Origin: Acidobacteriaceae bacterium KBS 146
GTDB lineage: Bacteria > Acidobacteriota > Terriglobia > Terriglobales > Acidobacteriaceae
Direction of reading: 5' to 3'
Length of the DNA: 64,000 nucleotides
Assembly (NCBI GenBank): GCA_000688615.1
Contig: JHVA01000001.1
Coordinates: 4,633,001 to 4,697,000, forward strand
In this document: positions 1-9,646 of the stretch, piece after piece
Numbering within the stretch: position 1 is the first letter of the stretch
Layout: every line of letters starts with the position of its first letter
Made by a program: the position numbers and the translations under genes
The notes under the pieces: generated by a model
Seen by the model: only the letters and a program-made list of their open reading frames with translations
The model's database searches: none
Told to the model about the DNA's origin: nothing

Positions 1-696
1 CTTCGCAACCGGGGTATAAATGCAGGAGCTGCTGGTCTGGGTGGTTGGCTTCCTATTTTCCTAAACGACACGGCACTAGCCATATTGTCACTAGCCGGGC
101 TCATCTTAATCATCCATCTGAAGAAATCTTCCGGAGTGCTTGTTGCCGACTTCACTCTTGTCTTTTTGATCCTGAGTGCTGTCCTAGCAACCGTGATATT
201 GTGCCTACTCTATCGAGAGAAATTGTCCCTCGTTGCGGTGGCATTTGCTCGATTCGTTGCGAAGGTCCGTCACAAGCCACTGGCGCATGCCAAGATCGAA
301 GCTGCCGTCGGATACCTGCTAGATAGATGGGACGCTCTGTTGAGCGGGGGCTGGCGTCGGCCGGCAGTGGGTGCCATTCTAAATACCGGCTTTGACTTGC
401 TGACCCTCGGCTTCCTGTTTTTGGCCTCTGGGTACCACGCCAACGCAGCAGTGCTCGTTGCGGGTTATGGAATCCCGCAATTACTAGGCAAGTTCACTGT
501 TATCCTCGGCGGCATCGGAGTAGTCGAGGGCAGTATGGTGGGCCTCTACAGACTTCTAGGTGCACCGAAGGCGGCCACTATAATTGTTGTCCTCGCGTAT
601 AGACTCTTCTCATTCTGGATACCCACCCTGGTCGGCATAGCGTTAATTCCTTATCTTGATGTTCCGAGCACATCTTTTAGGAGAACTGGCGCATAA
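1..696 (+). CDS. UPF0104 / LPG-synthase-type multi-pass membrane protein, C-terminal part
   Basis: The reading frame is open from the first base, so this is the last 231 residues of a gene that begins before the window. At least five hydrophobic segments are visible. The C-terminal part has the glycine-rich pattern typical of the lysylphosphatidylglycerol synthase transmembrane family (UPF0104/AglD2, YbhN-like): ILGGIGVVEG followed by a YRLxSFWxP-like stretch (YRLFSFWIP). Family members are inner-membrane proteins thought to flip or modify lipids; the substrate cannot be read from this fragment. It ends with TAA and no clear terminator follows. The family is fairly sure, the function is not. 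Confidence 0.72.
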   Translation, partial: LRNRGINAGAAGLGGWLPIFLNDTALAILSLAGLILIIHLKKSSGVLVADFTLVFLILSAVLATVILCLLYREKLSLVAVAFARFVAKVRHKPLAHAKIEAAVGYLLDRWDALLSGGWRRPAVGAILNTGFDLLTLGFLFLASGYHANAAVLVAGYGIPQLLGKFTVILGGIGVVEGSMVGLYRLLGAPKAATIIVVLAYRLFSFWIPTLVGIALIPYLDVPSTSFRRTGA

Positions 697-1007
697 AGAA
701 CGATGCCTCGGACACGTAGAAGCGCAAGTGACCCATCGACAACCCTTGATAAACATCAATGACATTGGCCCGGACTGATTATTGCCCCACACATCTTCGC
801 TCACCGAAATAGTTATCGCGATTGTCATCGCAACGTCATAACACCTGCAATCTCAACTCATCCTTTGCGATCGGAGAGTTTTACGTTCGGTCGCCAGAAC
901 CAGGACCTTGCCCATCGCGAGTCCTCCCATGGTGGCTCTTGCTGGCCTATATAGGTTTTCTTGGCCTTCTGAGCCCACTTCGGATTCTTCAGGATTGTGG
1001 AGTTTTT

Positions 1008-1140
1008 CGCCCTTCTAATGGCGGCGCTACCATTATGGCGGTCGGCGTCGATGAGCGCGTGATCGGCCTCGTTTACGTTGCAGCGGTCGCACCGGACGCA
1101 GGCGAGACCGTGCAAGACCCTCTCGACAAGTATCCGTGGA
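1008..1140 (+). pseudogene. alpha/beta-hydrolase remnant
   Basis: A short stretch translates to a recognisable piece of an alpha/beta hydrolase: a degenerate nucleophile elbow (PSNGGATI, compare the family's GHSYGGAVI) followed by GLVYVAAVAPDAGETVQD, which matches the strand after the elbow in salicylate-esterase/chloroperoxidase-like hydrolases. No family sequence is seen upstream in the same frame, and after about base 1140 the frame no longer resembles the family. I read this as the decayed core of a hydrolase gene. Confidence 0.5.
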
Positions 1141-1261
1141 TACCTTTACTCGCGTCGAGGTCCGGACGGGCGCCTGGATGCTTCCGAACGGCACCGGGTT
1201 TTCGCCGGAGACTTCTGCGAGGAAGACCAGAGGCTCGTCACTATGCGCCTGTCTTCGATTT

Positions 1262-1351
1262 CTCACGCCGGAAGGGACATATACCTTCCACGTCATTGCA
1301 AGGGCGGGCACCCAGATGCAGACGATCCCCTTGACGCTGACAGTACAGTGA
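1262..1351 (+). pseudogene. remnant of an Ig-like-domain secreted protein, C-terminal end
   Basis: In a different frame from the hydrolase remnant, about 30 residues end in GTYTFHVIARAG and TIPLTLTVQ followed by a stop. This is the usual tail of acidobacterial secreted proteins with Ig-like repeats (a GTYTLTVTxTSG then LTVQ-stop pattern). Nothing upstream in frame resembles the rest of such a protein. It appears to be the surviving 3' end of a second lost gene. Confidence 0.4.
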
Positions 1352-1741
1352 GTATGTAACCGATAGATCCGCCATATAACCATCGAACGGAACCGGGTTC
1401 ATTGATGCCTCCGTCTTCCGGCCGCGCGGCATGTGATAGCAGATCGAACGGCTGACGCTGCATTTGAGATTGTTCAAAATGCACATCTCTCGAACTGAAC
1501 GTCAGAACTCGGCTCATTCGAAGCTTTATTCCCCCCAGACAGAGCCTGATTCCAGCCCCGAACACAGAGTTTACTGAGTAGGAGTTGAATTTTCTGCAAG
1601 TTCAAAAGCATCAGGAATGCGTTCCCGCTCGCACTATGCGAACGAGCTGGATCGGATTCGGCCCGTCCACTTCCATCACATCGCGTTCGATATTTTTAGC
1701 GTATTGATTGCCAGCAGTCGGAATATTGGGGGCTACATACG

Positions 1742-3565
1742 CTAGTGGCTGGCCGAGGCAGAGCGACCGTTGCCTTCGACTAGCTCGAGGATATGGTCGG
1801 GGACTGGAGGCGGATCGAAGATCTCTATAGGGCCGTTTGGCCAGCGAACTTGGATGGAATCCAGATGAGCAATTGAGCCGAGACCAAAATGGAGCCGGAG
1901 GTCGCTGGATGAATTGTAGCTGGACCCACTCCTAACCTCATCGACCCATACGCGCGCGCCCGCGCGAAGAGTGACACGTGCTCCGATGGCGTCACGATTC
2001 GAGGTAGTTCCAACGAGGTGCATGTCAAGCCAGTGGTTTTGATTGTGAGCAAGATTGACGAGGAGCATGGGGGCATCGGATAGATTGTTGATGACAGCTT
2101 CGATCCTGCCGTCATTGAACAGATCGGCAGTCGCAAGGCCACGTCCAGACAGTGGCTTGAGCAACGCCGGTCCGGATGCTTTGCTAATGTCTTTGAACTT
2201 CACAAGTTCAGATGAAGTGCTTCCGAGATTGTAATAAAGGAAGCGGGGCTCACGAAAGAAGGAGCCAAGGCGAGCGGAGTCAACCTCGGGATAGACGTGT
2301 CCATTCGCAATGAGAAGGTCTGGCCAACCGTCATTGTCGACGTCGGCGAACATAGCGCCCCATCCGAGGGCATCGGTGTTGATGGCGAGCCCCGCTGCGT
2401 GAGTTTCGTCGGTGAAGGTGCTGTCACCCTGAGAGCGATACAGGGTAGAGGTATCGTCGGAGAAGTTGGTCTTGAATAGATCGAGATGGCCGTCCCCGTC
2501 ATAGTCGGCGGAGGTGGAACCCATGCCGGCCTGCTCTCGGCCGTCCTCGTTAAAAGCGACACCGGCCCCGGCAGCTACATCGGTGAAGGTGCCGTCATGA
2601 TTATTTCGATAGAGAATGGAAGGAGTAGAGTCGCAGGCGATGTAGACGTCTGGCCAGCCGTCTTCGTTGTAGTCAAGGGTAGTAATGGAAAAACAATAAT
2701 GGCCGTTCGTGCGTTCGATGCCGCTTGGTTTGCTGACATCTTCGAAGCGGCCATTCCCGAGATTATGAAACAGAATGTTGGGGGCGTAGGGAAGTCCCCG
2801 TGGCCCACACATCACCGGGACGCCTTTCCACATGCAGCCCGGACCGGATCCAGGCCTAGGGATAGTCGCAAGGTCGAAGTGTACGTAGTTGGCGACGATG
2901 AGATCGAGTTGTCCGTCGCGGTCGTAGTCGACAAAGGCGCAGCCGGTACCCCATTCTTTTTCCGCACTTGAGACGCCAGACGCCTCGGAGACGTCTTTGA
3001 AGGTTCCGTTTCCTTGATTATGGAATAGATGATTTTTACCGTAGGCGGTGATGTAGAGGTCGTCATATCCGTCATTGTCATAGTCCCCGACACATGCGCC
3101 CTGGCCCCAACCGGAAAGAGCGATTCCCGCACGAGTGGTGACGTCGGTAAAGGTTCCATCATGGTTGTTATGAAAGAGGTGGCTAATGGGCTTGTTTTTC
3201 GAAGTAGCAGCGTCGAGCGTGGTGCCATTCACGAGGAAGATGTCCTGCCAACCGTCATGGTCGTAGTCGATAATGGCAACGCCGGAGCCGGTGGCCTCGA
3301 GGATGTAGCGTTTGACTTCCGCGCTTCCATTGACGTTACGAACGAGAATGCCTGCCGATGCGGCAACGTCGACGAACCATGCAGGGGAAGGATGATCCAT
3401 ATTGGCGGGATAGGGATGCTTTTGGCCGTAGGCAGCGAGGGGAGAATTCGAGAGAGAGACCGTCAGCAGGACGCTGCAGAAGAAAGGGAGATCTCTGAGA
3501 CATTGAGTTATGGGCAGTATTTGAGCTAGAAGATTTCTGATTTGTTTGGGAGCTGGAAACATCAC
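1742..3565 (-). CDS. exported CRTAC1-type FG-GAP/UnbV beta-propeller protein (second copy)
   Basis: The protein has 607 residues. An N-terminal hydrophobic signal segment (about residues 25-45) is followed by seven FG-GAP/VCBS-like blades, each marked by a DxDxDG-type calcium-binding loop (for example DYDHDGWQD, DYDNDGYDD, DVDNDGWPD). The C-terminus is an ASPIC/UnbV domain (IGARVTLRAG, EVRSGSSYNSSSDLRLHFGLG, then VRWPNG). It is clearly a paralogue of the gene just upstream, sharing blade number and C-terminus. The first codon (GTG at 3565, or ATG at 3562) overlaps the upstream stop, so translation is probably coupled. Families of this kind are secreted or surface-bound and probably bind glycans or proteins; no catalytic function is established. 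Confidence 0.85.
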   Translation of the reverse strand: MMFPAPKQIRNLLAQILPITQCLRDLPFFCSVLLTVSLSNSPLAAYGQKHPYPANMDHPSPAWFVDVAASAGILVRNVNGSAEVKRYILEATGSGVAIIDYDHDGWQDIFLVNGTTLDAATSKNKPISHLFHNNHDGTFTDVTTRAGIALSGWGQGACVGDYDNDGYDDLYITAYGKNHLFHNQGNGTFKDVSEASGVSSAEKEWGTGCAFVDYDRDGQLDLIVANYVHFDLATIPRPGSGPGCMWKGVPVMCGPRGLPYAPNILFHNLGNGRFEDVSKPSGIERTNGHYCFSITTLDYNEDGWPDVYIACDSTPSILYRNNHDGTFTDVAAGAGVAFNEDGREQAGMGSTSADYDGDGHLDLFKTNFSDDTSTLYRSQGDSTFTDETHAAGLAINTDALGWGAMFADVDNDGWPDLLIANGHVYPEVDSARLGSFFREPRFLYYNLGSTSSELVKFKDISKASGPALLKPLSGRGLATADLFNDGRIEAVINNLSDAPMLLVNLAHNQNHWLDMHLVGTTSNRDAIGARVTLRAGARVWVDEVRSGSSYNSSSDLRLHFGLGSIAHLDSIQVRWPNGPIEIFDPPPVPDHILELVEGNGRSASASH

Positions 3566-5430
3566 GACTTCGGCTCTGTCGTTTTCGATTCGATGAGCCC
3601 CATAGGAACGGTCTTGAGCAGTTTGCCGCCCTCCTGAATGACATAGAGATTATTGGCGGCGAGTGCAGGTAGCCTGTCGACGATTCCGGAAGGCCAGCGG
3701 ATCTCAACGTCAGCTTTCGGGGCGCGGTCGAGGCCGAAGTGAATGCGGAGATCACTTTGTGAGAAATAGCTGCCGCCACTGCGAACCTCATCGATCTGGA
3801 CGAAGGGTTTTGCGGGAGCCTCGGACTGAGTGGTGATCATAATGCGTGCGCCAATCCCAGTGCGATTTGATTTTGTGCCGACGGTACGGATCTTGATCCA
3901 GTTGCGCCCAGTGGTGGAATCGCAGCGGATGAGTTGAGGGAGGTTGTTAACACAGTTGACGACAATGTCGATATCGCCGTCGTTGTCGAAGTCGCCGAAG
4001 GCAGTGCCGCGAGCAGTCACGCTGGCGTTGATTCCAGGACCAGCTTCGGCAGTAACTTCCTCGAACTGTCCGTTCCTCAGGTTGCGATACAGATACTTGT
4101 GTTGTGCATAAGGAGCGTCAACATTGGTGCCTTCTACCTCGGGATACACATGGCCGTTGGACATGAGCAGGTCGGGCCAGCCATCATTGTCCATATCGAA
4201 GAAGCCTACGCCCCAGCCGAGGAAGCGTGTGTTGACGCCAAGCCCGGAAAGGTAAGTGTTGTCGTCGAAGTTGCCACCGCCGAGGTTGACGTAGAGAGAG
4301 TCGGTATCTCCGGCGAAGTTAGTTTTAACGATATCGAGCAGACCGTCGCGATTGAAGTCGCCGATCGACACTCCCATACCCGCTTGTGGCTTACCGTCGG
4401 GAGAGTAGGCGATACCGGCCTCGATGGCAACGTCCTTGAATGTACCGTCTCTCTGGTTCTGGTAAAAGGTAGATGCGGTGGAGTCGTTCGCTACATAAAT
4501 ATCAGGCCAACCGTCATTGTTGAGATCGGCGACGGAGACAGAGAGGGCATATGTTCCGATCGTTCCCAACATGCCGGATTTCTCGGAGACGTCTGTGAAG
4601 GTTCCATCGCCATTGTTGCGGTAAAGTATGTTCTTCCCACCTTGTAGACCGGGTGGACCGCAAGCGACCTGAATGCCTTTATACGCGCAACCCGCAGCTT
4701 CCGGAAGCGGAGCCGTCTTGATGTCAAAGTCGATGTAGTTGGCGACGAAGAGGTCTAGGTGGCCGTCGCGGTCATAATCAAGAAAGCAGCAGCCGGTGTT
4801 CCAGCGAATCTTCGGTTGCGTAAGACCGGCTTTGGCTGTTACGTCGGTAAAAGTTCCGTCGCCATTATTGCGGTAGAGAATGTTCTGGCCGTAGTAGCTA
4901 ACAAAAAGATCGTTCCATCCATCGTTGTTGTAGTCACCGACGCAACAGCCCTGTCCCCAGCCGCTGCGACCAAGCCCGGCCCTTTGGGTGACGTCGGTGA
5001 AGGTGCCATCGCGATTGTTTTTGAAGAGATGTGAGACCGGTTCCTGGCCCTTCGAGAAACCTTCGATGCGGGAGCCGTTGACGAGAAAGATGTCGAGCCA
5101 GTCGTCATGGTCATAGTCGAAGAAGGCTACTCCACAGCCGGTTGTTTCGAGAAGGTAGCGATTCTTATGCTCACCCCCGTAGATGGTTTTCGCATTGAGG
5201 CCAGATTGCCGGGCAACATCGATGAAACTGATTCCGAGCGGGGTCCCTGCGACGGGTGAAGCCACACCTTTGGGAGCGGGCCGCGGCTTGGCGTCGTAGG
5301 TGGGACGCGAGCCGATTTGTGGTGTGGGGGGAACCTGGGAGTCTTGTGCTAAGGATAGAACATCGTCGAGCGTAAGGACGAGCGCGCTTCGTGAGAGGGA
5401 GGTAAGGAAGGTGCGACGAGACCATGTCAA
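3562..5430 (-). CDS. Tat-exported CRTAC1-type FG-GAP/UnbV beta-propeller protein (first copy)
   Basis: The protein has 622 residues. The N-terminus carries a twin-arginine signal (SRRTFLTSL, then a hydrophobic stretch). Seven FG-GAP-like repeats follow with DxDxDG loops (FDYDHDDWLD, DYNNDGWND, DMDNDGWPD) and the last ~100 residues form an ASPIC/UnbV domain. The start is taken as TTG at 5430, because a GGGAGAG ribosome-binding site sits 8 bases upstream and the nearby ATG is out of frame. It lies 181 bp after the TPR gene on the same strand and overlaps the downstream paralogue. The fold suggests export in a folded, perhaps metal-loaded, state. The ligand is unknown; the neighbouring GH13 enzyme and TonB receptor suggest a role with glucans (inference). 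Confidence 0.85.
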   Translation of the reverse strand: MTWSRRTFLTSLSRSALVLTLDDVLSLAQDSQVPPTPQIGSRPTYDAKPRPAPKGVASPVAGTPLGISFIDVARQSGLNAKTIYGGEHKNRYLLETTGCGVAFFDYDHDDWLDIFLVNGSRIEGFSKGQEPVSHLFKNNRDGTFTDVTQRAGLGRSGWGQGCCVGDYNNDGWNDLFVSYYGQNILYRNNGDGTFTDVTAKAGLTQPKIRWNTGCCFLDYDRDGHLDLFVANYIDFDIKTAPLPEAAGCAYKGIQVACGPPGLQGGKNILYRNNGDGTFTDVSEKSGMLGTIGTYALSVSVADLNNDGWPDIYVANDSTASTFYQNQRDGTFKDVAIEAGIAYSPDGKPQAGMGVSIGDFNRDGLLDIVKTNFAGDTDSLYVNLGGGNFDDNTYLSGLGVNTRFLGWGVGFFDMDNDGWPDLLMSNGHVYPEVEGTNVDAPYAQHKYLYRNLRNGQFEEVTAEAGPGINASVTARGTAFGDFDNDGDIDIVVNCVNNLPQLIRCDSTTGRNWIKIRTVGTKSNRTGIGARIMITTQSEAPAKPFVQIDEVRSGGSYFSQSDLRIHFGLDRAPKADVEIRWPSGIVDRLPALAANNLYVIQEGGKLLKTVPMGLIESKTTEPKS

Positions 5431-5611
5431 GATGGAGACTCTCCCGCTGTGGCCGTGATGTTAAAGACAGCTCAGACGAGGATGGCCACGGTGCGTGAAG
5501 TATAGAGAAAGGTTGAATGCGGGGCAACGTGTTTGTTACGGATCTTGAAAGGGAGTGATTCTCTAACTTGACGACATAACGCCCAAGACAAGCGTTTCTA
5601 AACCATGGTTG

Positions 5612-7399
5612 TCAATCTGGCTTTGGTGGTTGCTCCGGAGCGAGCCGTTGGGCTTGTTGGCGCTCCAGCGCGGCCTCGGCAGGGCGGCCCTGTTTTGCAA
5701 ACGCCTCAGCGAGTGCAACGTGAGCTTCGGCGTAGTCGGGATCAGTAGCAACAGCGGCCTCGAGTTGCGTAATGGCTTCGGCAATCTGACCGCGTTTTAG
5801 TAGAGCTCGTCCACTGTCGAGTGAGAAGTTGGCGCGCTGTCGACTAACGGCCACGCGGCTCAGATCGGCTGCTATTTTGCGCTCGGATGCGGCGTCCGCC
5901 GTGTTTCCCTGTCGAACGAGGATGGAAGCAAGGGTGATGTGCGGACTGGGCTGGTTCGGCATTAACTGGATGGCATGCCTGAGAGCAGCGATGGCCTTGT
6001 CAGGTTGATTGTTTTGTTTGTAAACATTCCCTAGCATCGCCCAGGCGTCCCCATGGCCCGGTTGCAATGTGGTGGCACGCTCAAGTTCCACCTCGGCTTC
6101 AGGAAATCGGGCGAGTTGCATATAGAGGACGCCGAGCGTGTAGTGTGGATCGGGAAGTGTAGGGTCGAGTTTCGCCGCCTGCTCGAACTCGTGGATTGCG
6201 GCATTGATGTTGTCCTTAAGCTTGTAGGCAAGGCCAAGATCATAGTGAAGCTGAGGATTGGCCTGATCAATGACGAGCCCAGCTTGGAACTGTTCGATGG
6301 CATGGTCGAGATCGGCCTGCTGCAGGAAGGCGACACCGAGGTCTTCGCGTACGGTTGGGCTTGCAGGCGTAAGCGCGAGAGCACGCTTGTAGACAGGAAT
6401 GGCAGTTTTAGCGTCGCCAACCTGGACGAGAGCGAGAGCGTAGTTCGTGAGGGTGGGAGCATCCTGTGGCCGGACGCCGGCAACCTGCTGGAACAGTGGA
6501 AGCGCCTCGCGTGCATTTCCACCGGCCTGAAGGCTGAGAGCCAGTTCGTACATCGCGTCGACGGAAGTGGGGCCGAGTTGTAGAGCATGGCGCAGGGTCG
6601 CGATCGACTGCTCGTCCTGATTCGCAGCGCGAAGAGCGCGGCCAAGTTGAAGCGAGTATTCAAGATTGGTGCTTGAGAGCTGGCTTGCCTGCGTGAGGGG
6701 GCCCAATGCGCTGATTGGATTGCGTTCGGCAAGGTAGAGAGAACCTAAGTGAAAGTGCGCGAGGGCAAACGATGGATTGAGAGCGATCGCTCGCTGAAAG
6801 TGCGGCTCGGCTTTAGCATACTGTTCCATCTTTGCGAGCAATGTACCGAGGGCGTCGTGAAGCGACGCACTATCGGGCGATGCAGCGAGGGCTTCTTCGA
6901 TACGAACCTCCGCAGCGGCGAATTGAGAGATTGCCTCGAGCGCGCTGGCGTAAGCAATCACCTGTTCAGCTGTGAGCGTTTGATGCGCTTCGTCTGCGGC
7001 TCGGAACAGTGGGATGGCTTTTGCACTGTCATGAAGCTGTATGTAAGCGAGAGCAAGGTTGAGGGTGGCATCGGTATCGTGGGGGGCGAGCTTGTGGGCC
7101 AGTGCCAATTCGGAGACTGCTGCCCTAACGTTGTTTTCAGCAAGCAGCACGGTACCGAAGGCAGTGTGTCCGGCAGCGACGTTAGGTGCGAGACGTACAA
7201 CCCGGGCGAATTGCGCGTGGGCTGTGATGAGGTCATTGCGCTGATAAGCTTTGGACCCGGCACGGAAAGCGGTATCGGCGGCTTTTATATTGCTAGAGGG
7301 CGGAAGCGAGGAGGTGCTTTGAGCATACCCATCCCCGGCAATTAACAAATAAAGGAGAGGGACGCGCAGGACACAACGGATAATGAGACATCCTCGCAT
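5612..7399 (-). CDS. exported TPR-repeat protein
   Basis: The protein has 595 residues from the ATG at 7399 (an AGGA motif lies 9 bases upstream; a TTG two codons earlier is an alternative). A signal peptide ends near the GDGYAQS sequence. Almost the whole mature protein is made of 34-residue tetratricopeptide repeats with the usual A/G-x3-L and P-positions (for example APNVAAGHTAFG, ALNPSFALAHFHLG, LDPTLPDPHYTLGVLY, more than ten copies). The C-terminus is proline- and glutamine-rich. TPR arrays are protein-binding scaffolds. The gene sits between the GH13 enzyme (72 bp upstream) and the CRTAC1 pair on the same strand, so it is probably a periplasmic scaffold of that system. The role is inferred from context. 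Confidence 0.82.
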   Translation of the reverse strand: MRGCLIIRCVLRVPLLYLLIAGDGYAQSTSSLPPSSNIKAADTAFRAGSKAYQRNDLITAHAQFARVVRLAPNVAAGHTAFGTVLLAENNVRAAVSELALAHKLAPHDTDATLNLALAYIQLHDSAKAIPLFRAADEAHQTLTAEQVIAYASALEAISQFAAAEVRIEEALAASPDSASLHDALGTLLAKMEQYAKAEPHFQRAIALNPSFALAHFHLGSLYLAERNPISALGPLTQASQLSSTNLEYSLQLGRALRAANQDEQSIATLRHALQLGPTSVDAMYELALSLQAGGNAREALPLFQQVAGVRPQDAPTLTNYALALVQVGDAKTAIPVYKRALALTPASPTVREDLGVAFLQQADLDHAIEQFQAGLVIDQANPQLHYDLGLAYKLKDNINAAIHEFEQAAKLDPTLPDPHYTLGVLYMQLARFPEAEVELERATTLQPGHGDAWAMLGNVYKQNNQPDKAIAALRHAIQLMPNQPSPHITLASILVRQGNTADAASERKIAADLSRVAVSRQRANFSLDSGRALLKRGQIAEAITQLEAAVATDPDYAEAHVALAEAFAKQGRPAEAALERQQAQRLAPEQPPKPD

Positions 7400-7471
7400 T
7401 TGCAAAAATCCTACGTCTTGACGGGCAGGTTCGCAACGGTAGCTTATCGCATGTTCTCTGAGTAATCGTTT

Positions 7472-9256
7472 CTATTCCAGGCTGGCAATCCATACGGCAT
7501 AAGCGGGTAGCGCGATTCCGTTAAGGCTAGTCTGATGCGCCAGCGAGATGCCGCTTGCGAGAAGTGTGGATGCTTTACCGGGGATAAGGTCTTTCTGTCC
7601 ATCAAACGAGACGATTTCTGTGTTGCCGGTGAAGTTCATGACAACCAGGATAGAAGGATGGCCGGTGCCTCCTTTGCGTACATAAGAGAGCACGGAGGGA
7701 TTCGTAGTATCAAGCATGATCGTCTCCCCTTCGCGCAATGTGGGGTTCGTCCTGCGCATAGCAATAAGTTTCCTATGCCAATTGAGAAGGGATTCCGGAT
7801 TGTCCCTTTCTGTCTTAACGTTCTTGGTGACATAGTCTGCTGCGACGGGTAGCCAGGTGGTCTGAGCGGTACTGAATCCTGCGTTCTTCGTATCGTCCCA
7901 TTGCATGGGTGTGCGCTCTCCGTCGCGTCCCTTATCTTGCGGCCATCCAGTAATGCCGACGGGGTCCTTAACGTCCTCTTTGCGCGTGGGCTGCGTGGTC
8001 GTCATGCCCAATTCTTCGCCGTAGTACATCATCGCTGTAGAGCGGGTTGTGAGAAGTATGGTGGCGAGAATGCGAGCGATCGCTTCGTCGTTTACGCCAT
8101 CTCCGTAGCGATTCCAACTGCGGACATTGTCGTGATTGTCGAAGACGAAGAGGGGTTGATTCCCGTTAATCTTCGTTTCAGCATCCGAGATGCGTTGGCG
8201 GAAGAGTGTTGCGTCTAGCTTGTTGATGAATCCAACCTGCAGATCCATCGGTAGATTGAGTTCGTCGTGTTTTGCACCGCCGTACCATTTGTCCAGCTCT
8301 TGAACGTTCGGGAGATACGTCTCGCCGATGAGGACTCGTTGACCGGAGTACTTGTCGACCATGGAACGGAGTCGGCGCATTACACCATGAACCTCGGGAA
8401 GGTTTTCGTAAAGGGTGCTAGATTGATTTCGATCGCCATAGGCGTTGATCCCAGGAAGTTCAGAAGCATCGGTGAGCTTGGGATCTTCAAACAGCGTCGG
8501 GATCGCATCGAGACGGAAGCCCGCCACTCCGCGATCGAGCCAAAAGCGCACTGTGCCGAATACTGCTTTTTCTACCGCTGAATTACGCCAGTTAAGATCT
8601 GGCTGCTGGATGTAAAAACGATGGTAATAGTACTGCCCGGTTGTTTTGTCATACTGCCAGGCCGAGTGGCCGAAGTTGCTTGTCCAGTTGTTCGGGGGAT
8701 TATTTGGCGGTACTCCTCCTGGCTTGCCATCGTGCCAGATGTACCAGCCTCGTTTTGAATTCGTTCGCGAACTGGCGGATTCGATGAACCAAGGGTGCTT
8801 GTCCGATGTGTGATTCATCACCATATCCATGATGACTCGAATGCCACGCTGCTTTGCTGCGGTGACGAGTCGGTCGAAGTCCGCCAGGCTCCCGTACTGC
8901 GGATCGACGTTTTCGTAGTCGGAGATGTCATAGCCGAAATCGACCTGAGGAGACGGATAAATGGGCGAGATCCAAATGGCGTCGATACCGAGCCACTGAA
9001 GGTAGTCGAGCCGCTGAACTATGCCGTTCAGGTCTCCTATGCCTTCCCCATTGGAATCCTGAAAGCTGCGCGGGTAGATCTCGTAGATAACGGCATGTTT
9101 CCACCATGGATCGCTCTCTGAAGCTTGAGATCTAGGCTTCTGACCATTGTGTTTTGTCTGTGACTGTACCGCCGGTGGGGTGATCAGTGAGAGTGTCAGA
9201 AGAAAGAAGGGAATTGTGCGGCCAATGCGAGAGAGCCATTCTGTGTATCTGCACAT
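7472..9256 (-). CDS. exported GH13 alpha-glucosidase / oligo-1,6-glucosidase-like enzyme
   Basis: The 594-residue protein has a signal peptide (hydrophobic residues 15-31, cleavage near VQSQ) and a complete GH13 alpha-amylase-type barrel. The four conserved regions are present: DMVMNHTS (about 144-151), GFRLDAI with the nucleophile Asp250, GETY with the acid/base Glu312, and FDNHD with the stabilising Asp376. The early YPRSFQDSNGEGIGDL block is typical of the oligo-1,6-glucosidase/alpha-glucosidase/sucrose-hydrolase branch. It should hydrolyse alpha-glucosidic bonds of short glucans outside the cytoplasm; linkage specificity cannot be assigned by eye. It starts at ATG 9256 with a GAGG site upstream, is first in a minus-strand row, and is divergent from the TonB receptor. 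Confidence 0.88.
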   Translation of the reverse strand: MCRYTEWLSRIGRTIPFFLLTLSLITPPAVQSQTKHNGQKPRSQASESDPWWKHAVIYEIYPRSFQDSNGEGIGDLNGIVQRLDYLQWLGIDAIWISPIYPSPQVDFGYDISDYENVDPQYGSLADFDRLVTAAKQRGIRVIMDMVMNHTSDKHPWFIESASSRTNSKRGWYIWHDGKPGGVPPNNPPNNWTSNFGHSAWQYDKTTGQYYYHRFYIQQPDLNWRNSAVEKAVFGTVRFWLDRGVAGFRLDAIPTLFEDPKLTDASELPGINAYGDRNQSSTLYENLPEVHGVMRRLRSMVDKYSGQRVLIGETYLPNVQELDKWYGGAKHDELNLPMDLQVGFINKLDATLFRQRISDAETKINGNQPLFVFDNHDNVRSWNRYGDGVNDEAIARILATILLTTRSTAMMYYGEELGMTTTQPTRKEDVKDPVGITGWPQDKGRDGERTPMQWDDTKNAGFSTAQTTWLPVAADYVTKNVKTERDNPESLLNWHRKLIAMRRTNPTLREGETIMLDTTNPSVLSYVRKGGTGHPSILVVMNFTGNTEIVSFDGQKDLIPGKASTLLASGISLAHQTSLNGIALPAYAVWIASLE

Positions 9257-9646
9257 GGGTAGGCCTCGTGTCGATCGGACAAGACTATAGCAACACTATC
9301 CAGAGAATGGCTCTGTGAAATGCAACGAAGTGCCCTTCGTGAAGTGGGAGTGGCGCCACGCGAAGGTCGGACCAATGAGGTCCACTACGGTTGGAGCTTC
9401 TCCAGATGTCATCCGTACATTTGAAGGAACGAATATTGCCGTTGACATTCTCTTGCAATGAGAGTACGGTTCGCGTTCGAACAAGGGCTTTGATGATTGT
9501 CGTAAGGCAGCGCTGAATCTTTAGGGCCTAAGGTCCTGTCTCAGCCAGAGGCGCTTGCGAACCGCTCCCTTCGCCCAGCAAGTTCGCAAAAGCACCTCTT
9601 GGCCATGGGACAAGACAGAGCAGCACTCTTTCTGGAGAGTCTTGTC
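9257..9646. other. divergent intergenic region between GH13 enzyme and TonB receptor
   Basis: This stretch of 390 bases separates two divergently transcribed units and must hold both promoters. I see no convincing -35/-10 pair, strong palindrome or coding region. It probably contains the regulatory sites of the locus, but none can be named. Confidence 0.4.

Larger units (their letters stand above)
697..1741. other. gene-poor region with decayed coding remnants
   Basis: About 1 kb lies between the membrane-protein stop and the end of the first CRTAC1-type gene. Apart from the two remnants listed separately I see no intact gene, RNA gene or strong terminator. Several frames are open for 60-170 codons, but they overlap each other on both strands and do not resemble proteins. 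Confidence 0.5.

Noticed and set aside
822..1334. A 170-codon open frame read as an intact gene
   Set aside because: Only about 40 residues in the middle resemble a protein family; both ends are without similarity and there is no ribosome-binding site, so it is treated as a remnant.
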